The notes below the pieces were generated by a model. That model was not told the origin of the DNA. It saw only the letters and a program-made list of their open reading frames with translations, and did not search any database. Positions 34,921-47,000 of a stretch of 64,000 nucleotides of DNA are shown piece by piece (within the stretch, counting starts at the first letter, position 1; the number at the start of each line of letters is the position of its first letter). The position numbers were made by a program, and so were the translations under genes. The DNA comes from Acheta domesticus (Eukaryota; Arthropoda; Insecta; Orthoptera; Gryllidae): contig JAHLJT010008446.1 in NCBI GenBank assembly GCA_031308135.1, forward strand, positions 162,003,532 to 162,067,531. Direction: 5' to 3'.

Positions 34921-36843
34921 AAATTGGTTTTTTCGGTATCAAGCACCCACAAAATAGGGGATTCTGGCAGCACCACGTGTTGGGAGATTTTTTTTCGTAA
35001 TTTAGCAATTGGATTTATCCATTGTTTTGTTACTAGGGCCCTGTAATAAGAGTTTTGCTGTCGAAAATCCGCCGTTTTGCGCTCAGTATTACATAACTCT
35101 CCCTATAGTACGTACGTATAGTATACGGGAAAGTAAAAATTGAACTATTTTCTTCATTACGAAATGCAACTTTATATGTTCTTCAATTATCTAAAAGAAA
35201 TGTGCATTGTGCTCAAGAATCTTGACCATTACGTAGTGCAATATTATTCCAAAATTAAAAAGATGTGATGAATGAATAAATTGATTTTATATTATATGGT
35301 GTTTATTATTAGGGTTTAAAGGCACTTCAACATCGAAGGTCATTGGAGTCAGTGTCAATTTGTATTTAGAACATACAGTAGATCCACTAAGACAGTGCTC
35401 AGTTAATACACTTTTTATTAATTAAAAGACGAAAAACGTAGTAAAGTCTGACGAATTGTAAAATGAAAAAACTGAGAAAGACCGTGGTACTCGAACAATA
35501 GAAAACCAATGTATAAAAGGCATGTTATAATCATCCTCTCCTCTCAGACTAGGACAATGATCTTTGTACACATGGTACCACATAAAAAATAAAATTAAAG
35601 CATTGCTGACTTCTAAACCTATGATATTTTTAAAAAATTTTGTTGTACTAGCAAGTTGGTCGAAGCATGTGAAACCAGTACTTCTGGGGGTATGTTTATT
35701 ATGCTCACACGGCATAAGCTTCCTTAAAACGAATTATTTTTTAAATTACAGATTTTATTCAGATACACTAAACCGTTATTACAAATACTGTAGTAAATTT
35801 CTCAATTTTATTAATATATCTGGCATTTTTCAACATTACAAATATTAAATTGTTTCAGATTTCTCGTGCGCTCTTGACTCTCCTTGGTATAACTAATTCG
35901 ACAAATGAAGTGATAAAAAATCGAGTAAATGTTTTCCAAATTTCGAATGGGGTTTCTTGTAGGAAAAGTATAACAATTTTCCGTGAACGCATTAACGAAC
36001 TTTTCTCAAAAACTGATCAATTTTACTTTCCCTCTACGGAGTAGAGAGGAAGTTATATAATGCTGCGTGAAAAAAAAGCGATTTTTCGGCAAGAAAGCTC
36101 GTATTGCAGGGTCCTGGTAACGAAAAAGTGGATAAATCCAGTTGCTAAGTTCAGAAACAAATCCTCTAATTCGTAGTGTAGTCAGAACACATGTTTTATG
36201 GGACCTTGTTAGCGAAAATTCGAATAACGGCTTATGTCGCAGCATATTGAATTTTAAACCGAAATTTCAATTTTTGAGGGTTACTTTACATGAAAACTCT
36301 TGGACATTTTCGAAATTAAAAAAAAGGCTCCAACATTTTTTATTAAAGTTTGCAGTTGGATAGTGTGAAATCGCTCACGAAAATGGTGCAAGTCTAATGT
36401 TCGTTGATTACTCTGATTTTTCAAAAATCGCGAATGTTCAAAAATGTTTCCGTAGTTTTCGTACAATTAAAATATTGAAGGTGGAGGCTTTTTCCTGAAT
36501 GAAACCTGTTCTTTACAAATAGATTTTGAAAAAAAAGTCACGTGCAATTTTTCGGAAATATGAGTATTTTCCACGTAATTTTGCATGAAAATAAAGGGGA
36601 GAAAGTACATGCTGTTTTAGTGCCATTAAGTTTCTTTAAAACTGCTTTACTTCTAGACATTAAGCTCTTCTAGAATATTTGTAAGTCCATTTCCAGTTTT
36701 ATTATAACAATGTGGTTCTGAAGTGCGCATACGAGAAAGTAAAAATCGTGTACTACTTTCATTCTATAGAGAAACGTTCGCGTTGTATTAAAACATAATT
36801 CATTGTAAAAGGATCGACCTCTGGAAACGAAGAAAATATATCG
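34921..36843 (+). repeat. Left arm of a 6-kb near-perfect palindrome
   Basis: This arm of 1923 bp is the reverse complement of 39022-40941, with only scattered single-base differences in the parts I compared (for example one indel near 35163 and one substitution near 35340). It contains GTGGTGCTAC-family signatures in two opposite orientations: TCGGTATCAAGCACCCAC with CACCACGTGTTGGGAG at 34934-34985, and a second inverted set at 36010-36370. ORFs appear in mirrored pairs in the two arms and are not genes. Breakpoints are sharp: outer at AAATTGG (34921), inner at ATATCG (36843). Confidence 0.9.
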
Positions 36844-36888
36844 AGACGATTGTATTTAACTACTTGGCTAAGAGGTTGGTAAAACAGG

Positions 36889-36972
36889 CACCGCAATAGC
36901 CGAATGGTTAATGTCATGGGAACTCTCTTGGTTTGGTGATGGGAGTTCGAATCCAGGGTGTGATTTTTTTTC
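36889..36972 (+). ncRNA. tRNA-like SINE head in the palindrome spacer
   Basis: TAGCCGAATGGTTAA (A box) and GGAGTTCGAATCC (B box, 36942-36954), with CACC at the start able to pair with GGTG at the end (about 75 nt), then a T8 run, a polymerase III stop. No anticodon arm could be confidently paired. It is likely a tRNA-derived SINE or pseudogene. Confidence 0.5.
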
Positions 36973-37039
36973 TTTCGTTATGATGTGTTTCCAGTAGCAA
37001 TTGGTCCGATATTTTGTAATTAATAATAATTTTTGAAGT

Positions 37040-38098
37040 GTCTTAGGGGCCCTAAAAAGGGCCGGGTTGTCGTCCATCAATACGACGACCAGAAGCCTCC
37101 GTTCTCTACTATCCGACTGAGGCGCCGGGGTAGAGAGCGGACGAGGACGAGCAGCATACCTTTCACTACTCGCTACCTCGTTCCAGGCGGTGGAAACGAG
37201 TTCCCATAGCTGGTCAGAATTAGTTGGCTGTGAGCTGGGCCAATTATCGGACATAGTCCTCTCGTCTCCGCCCACACGTTCTCAATCGGGTTTAAGTCGG
37301 CACCGCAAGGAGGCCAATCGAGAAGCTCGACTTGGTCCTGTCCTCGCGAACCATTCTTGAACCGATTGGGACTTGTGCACAGGAGACTGGTCCTGCTGGA
37401 AATAAATGATTCCGTCGGGATAAAGCACCCGCACGGAAGGACCATGATATTCTCCAAAATCTGCACATACTGCCCACCGGTTAGACCCCGTCCATTTGGA
37501 CCTTGGTCGATTCTGTGCAGCATCCCTATCCCAGCGTGCGCTCATCCAACCCCAAACACGCAACGGATACGCGACCAGAACGCCCACGCCTCGGCCACAT
37601 ATTCCGCATTGTGTCGGGTGCCGGGTGGCCGAAAGACGCGTAATCGGACCATCATTTGCTGATGAAAATATACATTCGTCAGAGAAAATAACATCTCCCC
37701 ATCGCGATGTATATTTTCTTCAGCAAAAGCTAGTCGATACACCATTTGCTCATCTGTGAGCAGTACGACGGGGATCTTAAGCCTGCATCTCTCAGGCGCC
37801 GTAAAACAGTGTGAGTACTGCCAGGAAAATTAACACTCCGCCTCAACTTGACAGAGTTCATGAATGGCCTCTCTCGCGCTTCAGCAACCAAACGGTCATC
37901 TTCAGCCTCGGTCGAAACCCGCCACGAACCCGTTCCAGGGCGACGTGTGACCTCTCCTGACTCCCTCCACTGTCTAATCCAACGCGATGCGGTACTAGGG
38001 GAAACACCGTATTCTCGGCCTGCTCCTGCAGCACTATAATAGCCAGCTTCAACAAGAGCGACAACTCGCTCTCGAATTGACCGTCCATGATGAGGCAT
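37040..38098 (-). pseudogene. Tc1-type (IS630/Tc1/mariner) transposase, frameshifted
   Basis: ATG at 38098 (reverse strand) starts MPHHGRSIRERVVALVEAGY, a paired-like helix-turn-helix domain with EYGVSPSTASRWIRQWRES, followed by the second helical region (EAEDDRLVAEARERPFMNS, LRRLRDAGLRSP). After frame changes the catalytic core follows: LFSDEC with the first Asp (about 37680), FQQDQSPVH with the second (about 37395), and ADLNPIENVWAE with the terminal Glu (about 37280). All three acidic residues survive, but at least three frame breaks split the protein. The usual length is about 340-350 residues, matching this span. It cuts at TA in known members. It sits in the spacer between the palindrome arms. 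Confidence 0.8.
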
Positions 38099-38179
38099 GG
38101 CTCTAGAATGAATAGCTGTACTGTCGAACATCACAGGCTCTATGACGTCAACTAGTAATATTGTGGGGCAATGACATAT

Positions 38180-38206
38180 CAGTGCAGAAAGTATATGCCG
38201 TTGTAG
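38180..38206. repeat. Terminus-like motif next to the Tc1 transposase
   Basis: GAAAGTATATGCCGTTGTAG (38187-38206), just upstream of the transposase start, recurs exactly at 41671-41690, where it is directly followed by CACCAC-TA, the end of a GTGGTGCTAC-family element. Here it is followed by 'ttcgttgtttg' instead. It may be the decayed outer end of the transposon that carries the transposase. Confidence 0.45.
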
Positions 38207-38764
38207 TTCGTTGTTTGTTGTAAATACTAGTTCTTTGCTTTTGCCTTATAGCATGATAAGATTTTTGGGAAGCAATCAATCTACTATTTGCAGAAAATTT
38301 TGTTAGTATTATATCACTCAACAGAAAGATTGCAGTTTTCAAGAATAACGAGTGCAAATTTGACCGGCAATTCCCTTAATTGTAATAACTAATTTTAAAA
38401 AGCATGTCATTACTTGCTTAATACCACGCGTTTTCTCGATTTCAGACTAGTATTATGCCGCAGGTAGCAAGTTCAGTCTTATCGCATAATGCGGAGATCA
38501 CCTTGAAGATATGGGGGGCAAGATAAGCGCTTGGCAGAATAGAAGCAACTCGCAAGCACTGACAAACTGGCACACGAATCGAAATATTTGCTATAACTAT
38601 AACTATAATTAACTATAGAATAGTATAGCGCAGTTGATGACTCTGCTTTGTAAATCGAGAATGTGAATTTGCTGTCACCTGCAGAAAATGTAGTATGTAA
38701 TAAGAACAAATAAATATCAAGAAAAAATGGTTCTTTAATGTCCCAGATCTGCGAAGAAAGGGGG

Positions 38765-38846
38765 TCTGTGTGGTAGCGGCGAGGTTTAATGGCATAATAG
38801 ATGGAGGAATGGACGTGAGTTCAAATCCTGCCAAATAGTTGTTGTT
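38765..38846 (+). ncRNA. Second tRNA-like SINE head in the palindrome spacer
   Basis: TGTGGTAGCGGCGAGG (A-box region) and GAGTTCAAATCC (B box, 38817-38828), followed by CTGCC and a T8 run. The arms are imperfect, so it is a pseudogene or SINE head. Confidence 0.45.
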
Positions 38847-39021
38847 TTTTTTAACTTGATGCTCAGTACATATTAATCGCTGTCATCACGCGAGCTTTTC
38901 CTAAATTGCCTACTCTTGCGAGGAGGAATAAAATTGGTTTTTGTAAATGTTTATATGAAGATATTTAGTTTTATGCTGGTATCTTGTGTTTCAAGCAATG
39001 TGACGAAATGAGTTTTGGAAG

Positions 39022-40941
39022 CGATATATTTTCTTCGTTTCCAGAGGTCGATCCTTTTACAATGAATTATGTTTAATACAACGCGAACGTTTCTCTATAG
39101 AATGAAAGTAGTACACGATTTTTACTTTCTCATATGCGCACTTCAGAACCACTTTGTTATAATAAAACTGGAAATGGACTTACAAATATTCTAGAAGAGC
39201 TTAATGTCTAGAAGTAAAGCAGTTTTAAAGAAACTTAATGGCACTAAAACAGCATGTAATTTCTCCCCTTTATTTTCATGCAAAATTACGTGGAAAATAC
39301 TCATATTCCCGAAAAATTGCACATGACTTTTTTTCAAAATCTATTTGTAAAGAACAGGTTTCATTCAGTAAAAAACCTCCACCTTCAATATTTTGATTGT
39401 ACGAAAACTACGGAAACATTTTTGAACATTCGCGATTTTCGAAAAATCAGAGTAATCAACGAACATTAGACTGCACCATTTTCGTAAGCGATTTCACACT
39501 ATCCAACTGCAAACTTTAATAAAAAATGATGGAGCCTTTTTTTTAATTTCGAAAATGTCCAAGAGTTTTCATGTAAAGTAACCCCCAAAAATTGAAATTT
39601 CGGTTTAAAATTCAATATGCTGCGACATAAGCCGTTATTCGAATTTTCGCTAACAAGGTCCCATAAAACATGTGTTCTGACTACACTACGAATTAGAGGA
39701 TTTGTTTCTGAACTTAGCAACTGGATTTATCCACTTTTTCGTTACCAGGACCCTGCAATACGAGCTTTCTTGCCGAAAAAATCGCTTTTTTTTCACGCAG
39801 CATTATATAACTTCCTCTCTACTCCGTAGAGGGAAAGTAAAATTGATCAGTTTTGAGAAAAGTTCGTTAATGCGTTCACGGAAAATTGTTATACTTTTCC
39901 TACAAGAAACCCCATTCGAAATTTGGAAAACATTTACTCGATTTTTTATCACTTCATTTGTCGAATTAGTTATACCAAGGAGAGTCAAGAGCGCACGAGA
40001 AATCTGAAACAATTTAATATTTGTAATGTTGAAAAATGCCAGATATATTAATAAAATTGAGAAATTTACTACAGTATTTGTAATAACGGTTTAGTGTATC
40101 TGAATAAAATCTGTAATTTAAAAAATAATTCGTTTTAAGGAAGCTTATGCCGTGTGAGCATAATAAAACATACCCCCAGAAGTACTGGTTTCACATGCTT
40201 CGACCAACTTGCTAGTACAACAAAAATTTTTTAAAAATATCATAGGTTTAGAAGTCAGCAATGCTTTAATTTTATTTTTTATGTGGTACCATGTGTACAA
40301 AGATCATTGTCCTAGTCTGAGAGGAGAGGATGATTATAACATGCCTTTTATACATTGGTTTTCTATTGTTCGAGTACCACGGTCTTTCTCAGTTTTTTCA
40401 TTTTACAATTCGTCAGACTTTACTACGTTTTTCGTCTTTTAATTAATAAAAAGTGTATTAACTGAGCACTGTCTTAGTGGATCTACTGTATGTTCTAAAT
40501 ACAAATTGACACTGACTCCAATGACTTTCGATGTTGAAGTGCCTTTAAACCCTAATAATAAACACCATATAATATAAAATCAATTTATTCATTCATCACA
40601 TCTTTTTAATTTTGGAATAATATTGCACTACGTAATGGTCAAGATTCTTGAGCACAATGCACATTTCTTTTAGATAATTGAAGAACATATAAAGTTGCAT
40701 TTCCGTAATGAAGAAAATAGTTCAATTTTTACTTTCCCGTATACTATACGTACGTACTATAGGGAGAGTTATGTAATGCTGAGCGCAAAACGGCGGATTT
40801 TCGACAGCAAAACTCTTATTACAGGGCCCTAGTAACAAAACAATGGATAAATCCAATTGCTAAATTACGAAAAAAATCTCCCAACACGTGGTGCTGCCAG
40901 AATCCATATTTTGTGGGTGCTTGATACCGTAAAACCAATTT
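39022..40941 (-). repeat. Right arm of the 6-kb palindrome
   Basis: Reverse complement of 34921-36843. It continues outward into a normal family terminus (next entry), whereas the left arm stops abruptly. So this side is the likely original and the left arm the inverted copy. Confidence 0.9.
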
Positions 40942-41696
40942 AAAGCAAAACGTCTGTCCGTCTGTCTGTCTGTGAATAACGCTAGCCACACTTCAACCGA
41001 TTTTCTCCAAAACTGATACTCCCAGATTGATCTTAATGATCTCGCGGCCCCTTGAATTTGAAACCGATATTTTAATTTTGGAGGATAGTTTACATGAAGC
41101 CCCTGGGACATTTTCAAAATTTCACATTAATATTTTGGAAATTGTTTATTTTGAAATATTCGACATAAAAAGTAAAAAAAAATAATAGCTCTCTGAATAG
41201 CGACAATGCAGGGTCTGCAACAATGGAATTCAGTTTGCGCTAGCGAATTTCTGTGAATTACGCGTGATTGTTGTGACCTGATGGAGATATATGAAAAGGA
41301 GAAATAATTGTCAAATTTATGTTGATATTTGCGTGAAAATATTTAGTTTTCGCACCAATTGTTGTACCATTTGTAGTGAGAAGAGTATTTGTTGCATGGT
41401 TTTAAAATACACTTCTCTAATCTTGGCCCTATGGAATTCATTTCTATATTGTCCAGGGTATCAGGCTTCTTTTTCCAATACAAGTTTACAAAACTTCTGT
41501 ATTATATTTTTCTGTAGTTGAGGAATTCACATAGTTTTGACAACACTGCGATGGAAACAGTGAGTTGTTTGCTTCTTGGTTGAATTGGACGTTTTCAAAT
41601 AATAGCTAAGATGTTAATAGTGCAGAAAGTACAATATCTGAGTCCTACGTAGCAGTTTCCAATAACACGGGAAAGTATATGCCGTTGTAGCACCAC
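40942..41696. mobile_element. GTGGTGCTAC-family right end
   Basis: It begins with a GTCTGTCCGTCTGTC-type run and 'aacgctagc', then blocks 'caaccgattttctccaaaa' and 'tttacatgaagc' shared with 36.3, 51.9 and 57.1 kb. It ends GTAGCACCAC (41687-41696) followed by TA. Sequence between about 41200 and 41600 is less clearly related and may contain a further insertion. Confidence 0.55.
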
Positions 41697-41698
41697 TA

Positions 41699-42903
41699 GT
41701 TGGACTTGTGACTTCCTTGAAACTCTTGTAATTTCCGTATTGTTTCAAACCAATTGTATTATCCGGTTTGTTTATTGGGGTTAGTCTTATGAGCATAAAA
41801 TATTCGTTATGGTATACCTAACAATGCGTATACCTTATTTTACAATTGAAAATTAGAAAACGAGGATGGTATGTTTCTTGTGAATAAAAACGGTTTCTTA
41901 CTTCAATGTTGAAGACAAGGTTCTTTGATCGGAGCGTTTTGGATTGCGAGAGAGGTTCTCCAATCGAACTTAACACCCAAGAAACTTTCTGGAGGTCATA
42001 CTAAAACCTAATGTAAGTTGGCAATATGTATTCAACAACACTGTGTTGAATGAATAAAAAATTTAAATGGAAAATTGTCGTGGCATTGAAATTTTGTATC
42101 TACAAACTCAATCTCTTTAAAGTTTATTCAAATACGTTTTTGTTACTTTCTTAATAAGTTTTAAGAAAATTACATCGATTCGTAACATTTTAAGATTTAA
42201 TTTTTTCTTCTAATTTAATTTGTTCTTCTTTTAGCAGGTGGTTATTAAAAATAGTTAAATAAATATTTAACTTGAATGAAGATTTCCACAAATAAAAAAT
42301 AAACATTTGCTATTTATATTATTAACAATATTAACAATATCAATTACTACAATTTTACAAATAACATAACTGGGATGGGACAGCCATAATCTCGTCAGTA
42401 GTGTAATAGAAAATTAGCAATATAAGCAAATATATCAAAAATAAAGACAATTATGTTTTTGCAATACTTACAATGAGGGTTTCCCTAGTTCCTATTCATC
42501 GATTATCACAAATTTGCAAGAATTTTACAAATTTTCTAAGCAATATTAACAATTGTAATTTGGCAACGATAATTTACTTGGAACATCCGATAGTGATTTT
42601 TAATTGATTAACATCACAGTTTTCATACACTTTCTTAAATGGAAAAAGTGGGCGATTTCATTTCCATGACATGTAATAAATGTGTGCATTGTTTGCATTT
42701 TCATAATAAAGGTGTAGTAATGTCAAAATACAAATTTAAAAAAATATGAACATGAATTTCATGTGCTTGTTAGGAAATATCTACATTACGTAAATGTATT
42801 ATATTGTGTTTTTCCCACCAATTATTATGTAATAACAGTGTTCCTTCCTTTAGAACCATTAACACTTTAAAATATTTTATTAGAAATAAATCGCTTCGTA
42901 TTA
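41699..42903. other. No gene recognised
   Basis: AT-rich; no ORF above about 60 codons with any motif. Confidence 0.4.
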
Positions 42904-42907
42904 TTAA

Positions 42908-43811
42908 CCCGAGAGAGGTGGCGCGGGGTCCTTTGTGACCCCACGCTTCTTTGTTTAGCTGCAGTTGCCTAATTTTGCGAGTCAGAAGCTTTACATTTCA
43001 CATACCTTTCACCACATTCTTTAGCTTTTGTTTGAAAGATATAAGCACTTCGCGACAGCGAGAGGGGTTCCTGGAAGAGCGATAACAGTCGAGCCGTCGT
43101 GCAAAATGATCTGTCTGGCCCCGCGCCACCACTTCTGAAGACCTTGCAGCAGTGCTTCAGTCGTGCCGGTACATTGATGGAATGTATCAGCATAAAGTGT
43201 ATTGTTTATTTATTTGACATTATGAATAATTTGAAGAAAACTAAACTTTTTGTGCTAATACAGAAAAAAGTTTGTTAAGATCATCGCGATGTTCTGTATA
43301 AACAATGAAGTTCAGTGAGAAGAGTAATAAATTGTTGACATGCAACATGCTTCTTTCCAAATTTTAGATGCAATAATTCATTTATAAATATTTGTGACAC
43401 CAAACAAATATCTTAAATTTCGTACTTTTTTTAAGTTGTATTGTTTGACATAAAACCATTTTCAATTAATTATTTACTTATTTTTGTGTGAGACAATGTT
43501 AGAAAATGAAACTTATTGAATTTTCGTAAACCTTTGTCATTGAAATATTCAGGAAAATGTTAATGGGATCTACATAAAATTAAAGATAAATGATAATTTT
43601 GTACTTTTATTTTTTCAATTCATCATTTGCATGTTTGTTTATAATACTGCATTATGTTAATACTACCTTATAAATGATTGATATTATTAAAATAACTAAT
43701 TTCACACTTATTTGAAGCTATATATAATATTATAAAGAAATAACTTAAAGGGGTCAGAAAGAACCCCGCGCCACCTCTAACGTACCGCCTGCAAGCGCCA
43801 CCTCTCCAGGG
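42908..43811. mobile_element. piggyBac-like MITE, 904 bp, TTAA target duplication
   Basis: TTAA (42904-42907) and TTAA (43812-43815) flank CCCGAGAGAGGTGGCGC and, at the other end, GCGCCACCTCTCCAGGG. TTAA target plus termini beginning CCC are the hallmark of piggyBac elements. The motif GGTGGCGCGGGG or its complement recurs at about 42917, 43115-43126 and 43759-43770, suggesting subterminal transposase-binding repeats. The only ORF (42969-43193, reverse, 74 codons) has no transposase motif, so the copy is non-autonomous. Confidence 0.8.
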
Positions 43812-43815
43812 TTAA

Positions 43816-45284
43816 TTCAATCTGACGTAAAATTCCTCACAATAATAGATACGGTACCAGAAATTAGACTTAATTTTCACGGTGAAGAATTCGATAAAAA
43901 AATGCCATTGCGTGGTTCGTGAGCGTCCACAAGGCTCATAGGGCCAGCATCCAGTGCAATGGGGGTACCTCTTACTCCCTCACGCCTCTCCCCTCCCTTT
44001 TACTGCCTCTCTCCCCAGTGGCGAAGCAGCGACCACCGACGTCATTCACCTCAAAAATTGCTCCGCCCCTTTGAGATAACGAGGAGGAAAATCTTCGAGG
44101 GGAGGAAGGGGAAAGTGTCTGAATCTTGGCTCAAAAGCCAATGATAAGAGCCACTTTACCTAGGCTCAGGGATTGGTCAAGTGCCCAGACGTGGTTGTCC
44201 AAGCTGTGGAAAGCCAGATTTGGCCGCATAGCGTATCGCCCAGAATTTGTGATATCGACTGTACATTGCCTGGCTGATAGAAACCAAGTTCTCTAAACTA
44301 CACATCTTGTCTCTCACTAAGCTTAGAAACTTTTCATTGGACAGATGAAGCGTTGGTTAATGTGTTCTTCATCAAGCCATAGTCTGATGTATGGTTCAAT
44401 GGTTTCCTAAAACGGATTTCATCCACCTATGTTCGTTAACGAAAAGATTGACTGGCTTATTCTGGACTTCTGGACATTATCAATACCCGCACCTTATACT
44501 TATCGCACTGCTAAGCAAAGTACATAGTCACCATTAACTTATATTTTACCGAATGAATATCCAGATTTGCCCGGGTAAGTATTTATCACAATCATCAGTT
44601 AAACAGCATCGCCTGTCTCGCCCACTGTGCCTCAGTGCGTGTATATGCACTATATACATTGCGGGTTGAATAATGCTTTTTTTAATGTCACTCCCTTCGC
44701 ATCCACACATCTAGGGGTTTTTACTTCCACCTTATTCTTTCCACATTGTAATAATGTATATCGCCCGACTTTTGTTAAAATGGTATTCTTCTCACGTCGA
44801 GTTAATCCGAAATACAAACACACATACACCCATCTATCATTTTTTGTATATTAATATTTTCGACAATGGATACATTGGTGAGGCAAGGTATACACTGACT
44901 GTGAGATAGATAACAACATTACTTATAATAATTGTTACATTTATTTTATGTGGAGTAAATAATCACAAACGTGAATTTTTGCACTCGTTTCGGAGAAATG
45001 AAAACATTGCGTCCTTTTAAGCAGTAGCTGGCTTGGCTTCAAAAAATAGTTTGACACAACAGTTACAGATGATTTTATCTTCTTTAAAAGTGAATTTAGT
45101 AATTTTTACAGGACTTAAGGTTAAAGAGTTATAGAGAAAAATAAAAAAAGGCAGAAAAATACCGGTTTTCGGACCCCCCGGGGTCCCATAGGGTCTCGAT
45201 GGTCGAAAACTTGGGGATTCAACTAGTGCCTGGGAACATTCAGAATACTCAAAGAAAGTTCTTAAGTTTAAAACAGTTAAAAAG
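43816..45284. other. No gene recognised; one GC-rich patch
   Basis: A GC-rich patch (43915-44140) contains a 61-codon ORF without motif. A GGACCCCCCGGGGTCC palindrome lies at about 45172-45187. No domain or transposon terminus seen. Confidence 0.4.
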
Positions 45285-46664
45285 TTTAAAACAGCTAAGA
45301 TTAAGCCGCTCTTCAAAAAGGCAACAAAAATGAAATTCAAAGTTATCGGCCAATATCTCTTTTATCAGTTTTTTCAAAAATATTAGAGAGACATTTTTAT
45401 GTGCAAATGGAAACATTTCTCAATAAACACGACGCGTTTTCAGATTGCCAACATTGATTCCGAAAATCAAAATCTACGGAAACCGCCATTTTCCTCTTTT
45501 CTTAAAGATGTTGCCTCATCATTGGATCAAAACGAAGCAACTATTCGAATATGTTTAGATCTTTCAAAAGATTTGACGTCATTGATCATAACATTTTACT
45601 TTCTAAAATACCTTCATATGGAATCCGTGGTATTGCTCTAGATTGGCTATGTTCGTACTTTAAAGAACGATCTCAGAGAGTAGAAATACCTTACTGGAAT
45701 GATGGAACTTTATGTACACACCTATCCGGTTCTTTGTCAATTGAACGTGGAGTCCCGCAAGGACCGATTTAGATCCTTTTCTCTTCCTATTATACGTAAA
45801 TGACATGCCCTTAGCGATTCGAAACGGAAGAACAGTTCTCTTTGCGGATGATACAAATATTCTTTGCAACAAAGAAACCGTAAATAGTCCAATAACAGAT
45901 GTTTCAATTGGTTCCGTAATAACTAATCAATAGTAAATGAAAAGAAAACTGTTTCAGTGCAGTTTCCATTTCAAATAAAACATTCTGTACTCCATTGAAA
46001 ATGAACGGTGTACCATTGACTGATGTTAAAGTAACAAATTTTAGGTCTATCAATTCAGTCAAATCTCAAATGGAATGCCCACTTAAATGAATTGAACACA
46101 AAATTAAGTTCATTATGCTACGCGTTCAGAATTCTTTCAAATTCCGTCAGCCTTCATACAGCTCGTTGGGTATATTTTGCCAATGTTCATTCCCGCCTCA
46201 GATATGGCATAATATTTTGGGAAAACACATCTTATAGCTCCCAGACATTCAGATTACAAAAAAGAATTGTACCAATAATAAGCAAATCCCACCCACGTGA
46301 TTCTTTTAAGTCTCTCTTTATTAATCTAGGAATTTTACCATTACCTTGTCTCCTGATTTACGAATCAGTAGTTTTTGGTAAAAATGACTTACTTAATAGC
46401 GGGAATATATTTTCAGCAAACGCCGATGTCTATAAATATAACACACGACGTAGTAATCATATTCATCAGGTGGCAGTATCAACAGCTCACTACAAAACAT
46501 TCACATACAATTCATGTACATTACTCTACAACACTTTGCCAGATGACATTAAACGATTAAATTCGATAGAAAAGTTTAAGTCCCAAGTAAAATGTTTTCT
46601 GCTGCATAACTGTTTGTATACAATTCGAGACTACAAGGGAAATAACATTAATTTTAACAACTAG
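45285..46664 (+). pseudogene. Jockey-like LINE copy A: RT and C-terminus, broken
   Basis: Across several frames: KPLFKK, then YRPISLLSVFSKILERHF (about 45340), DVIDHNILLSKI (45590), RGVPQG (45750), YVNDMPLAI and FADDTNIL (45841), the RT palm with catalytic residues. An intact 190-codon frame (46092-46664) then holds SRLRYGIIFWENTS, LQKRIVPIIS, HPRDSFKSLF and LGILPLPCLLIYE, the conserved C-terminal region of Jockey-type proteins. It ends TAG at 46662. The normal 3' UTR (seen in copies B and D) is absent; another repeat starts within 4 bases. The 5' part with the endonuclease is missing. Confidence 0.8.
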
Positions 46665-46667
46665 CGT

Positions 46668-47000
46668 ACCCGTGCGAGAACTCTCGCATGTTAAATCCCA
46701 CCCTTTCCCTATTCACTTGTCTATCCGTTCCATAAAGGAGAGGAACTACTAATGTACCTACAGAATATCAAACAAAATAACAATGCAATTGATGTTTGAA
46801 ACAAATTTTCAATTATAGTTTATTCAACATTATAGAGAGATGTTCTTCGAACAATTCATTCTTCTTTAAAAACAACATTTGAAGAAATTTTTCAACCTTC
46901 CTTGAGAGTTAGCTTCTCGCTTTCCTTGATAGTCAAATAATAGAAAAGGTTTATACTCTTGAGAAAGCCAAGTAAAGTAGTGCGAAAATACCGGATCGGG
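46668..47000 (+). repeat. ACCCGTGCGAGA repeat, copy 1
   Basis: Starts ACCCGTGCGAGAACTCTCGC with a TGCGAGA...TCTCGCA inverted repeat. About 330 bp are shared with 49071-49470 ('aacaatgcaatt', 'attcaacat', 'ctcttgagaaagc'). It is abutted directly to the stop codon of LINE copy A. No ORF. Unknown family. Confidence 0.65.

Noticed and set aside
35422..40442. ORF pairs such as 36142-36363 (+) and 39499-39720 (-)
   Set aside because: Identical peptides in mirrored positions are a by-product of the palindrome; no domain, no codon signal.
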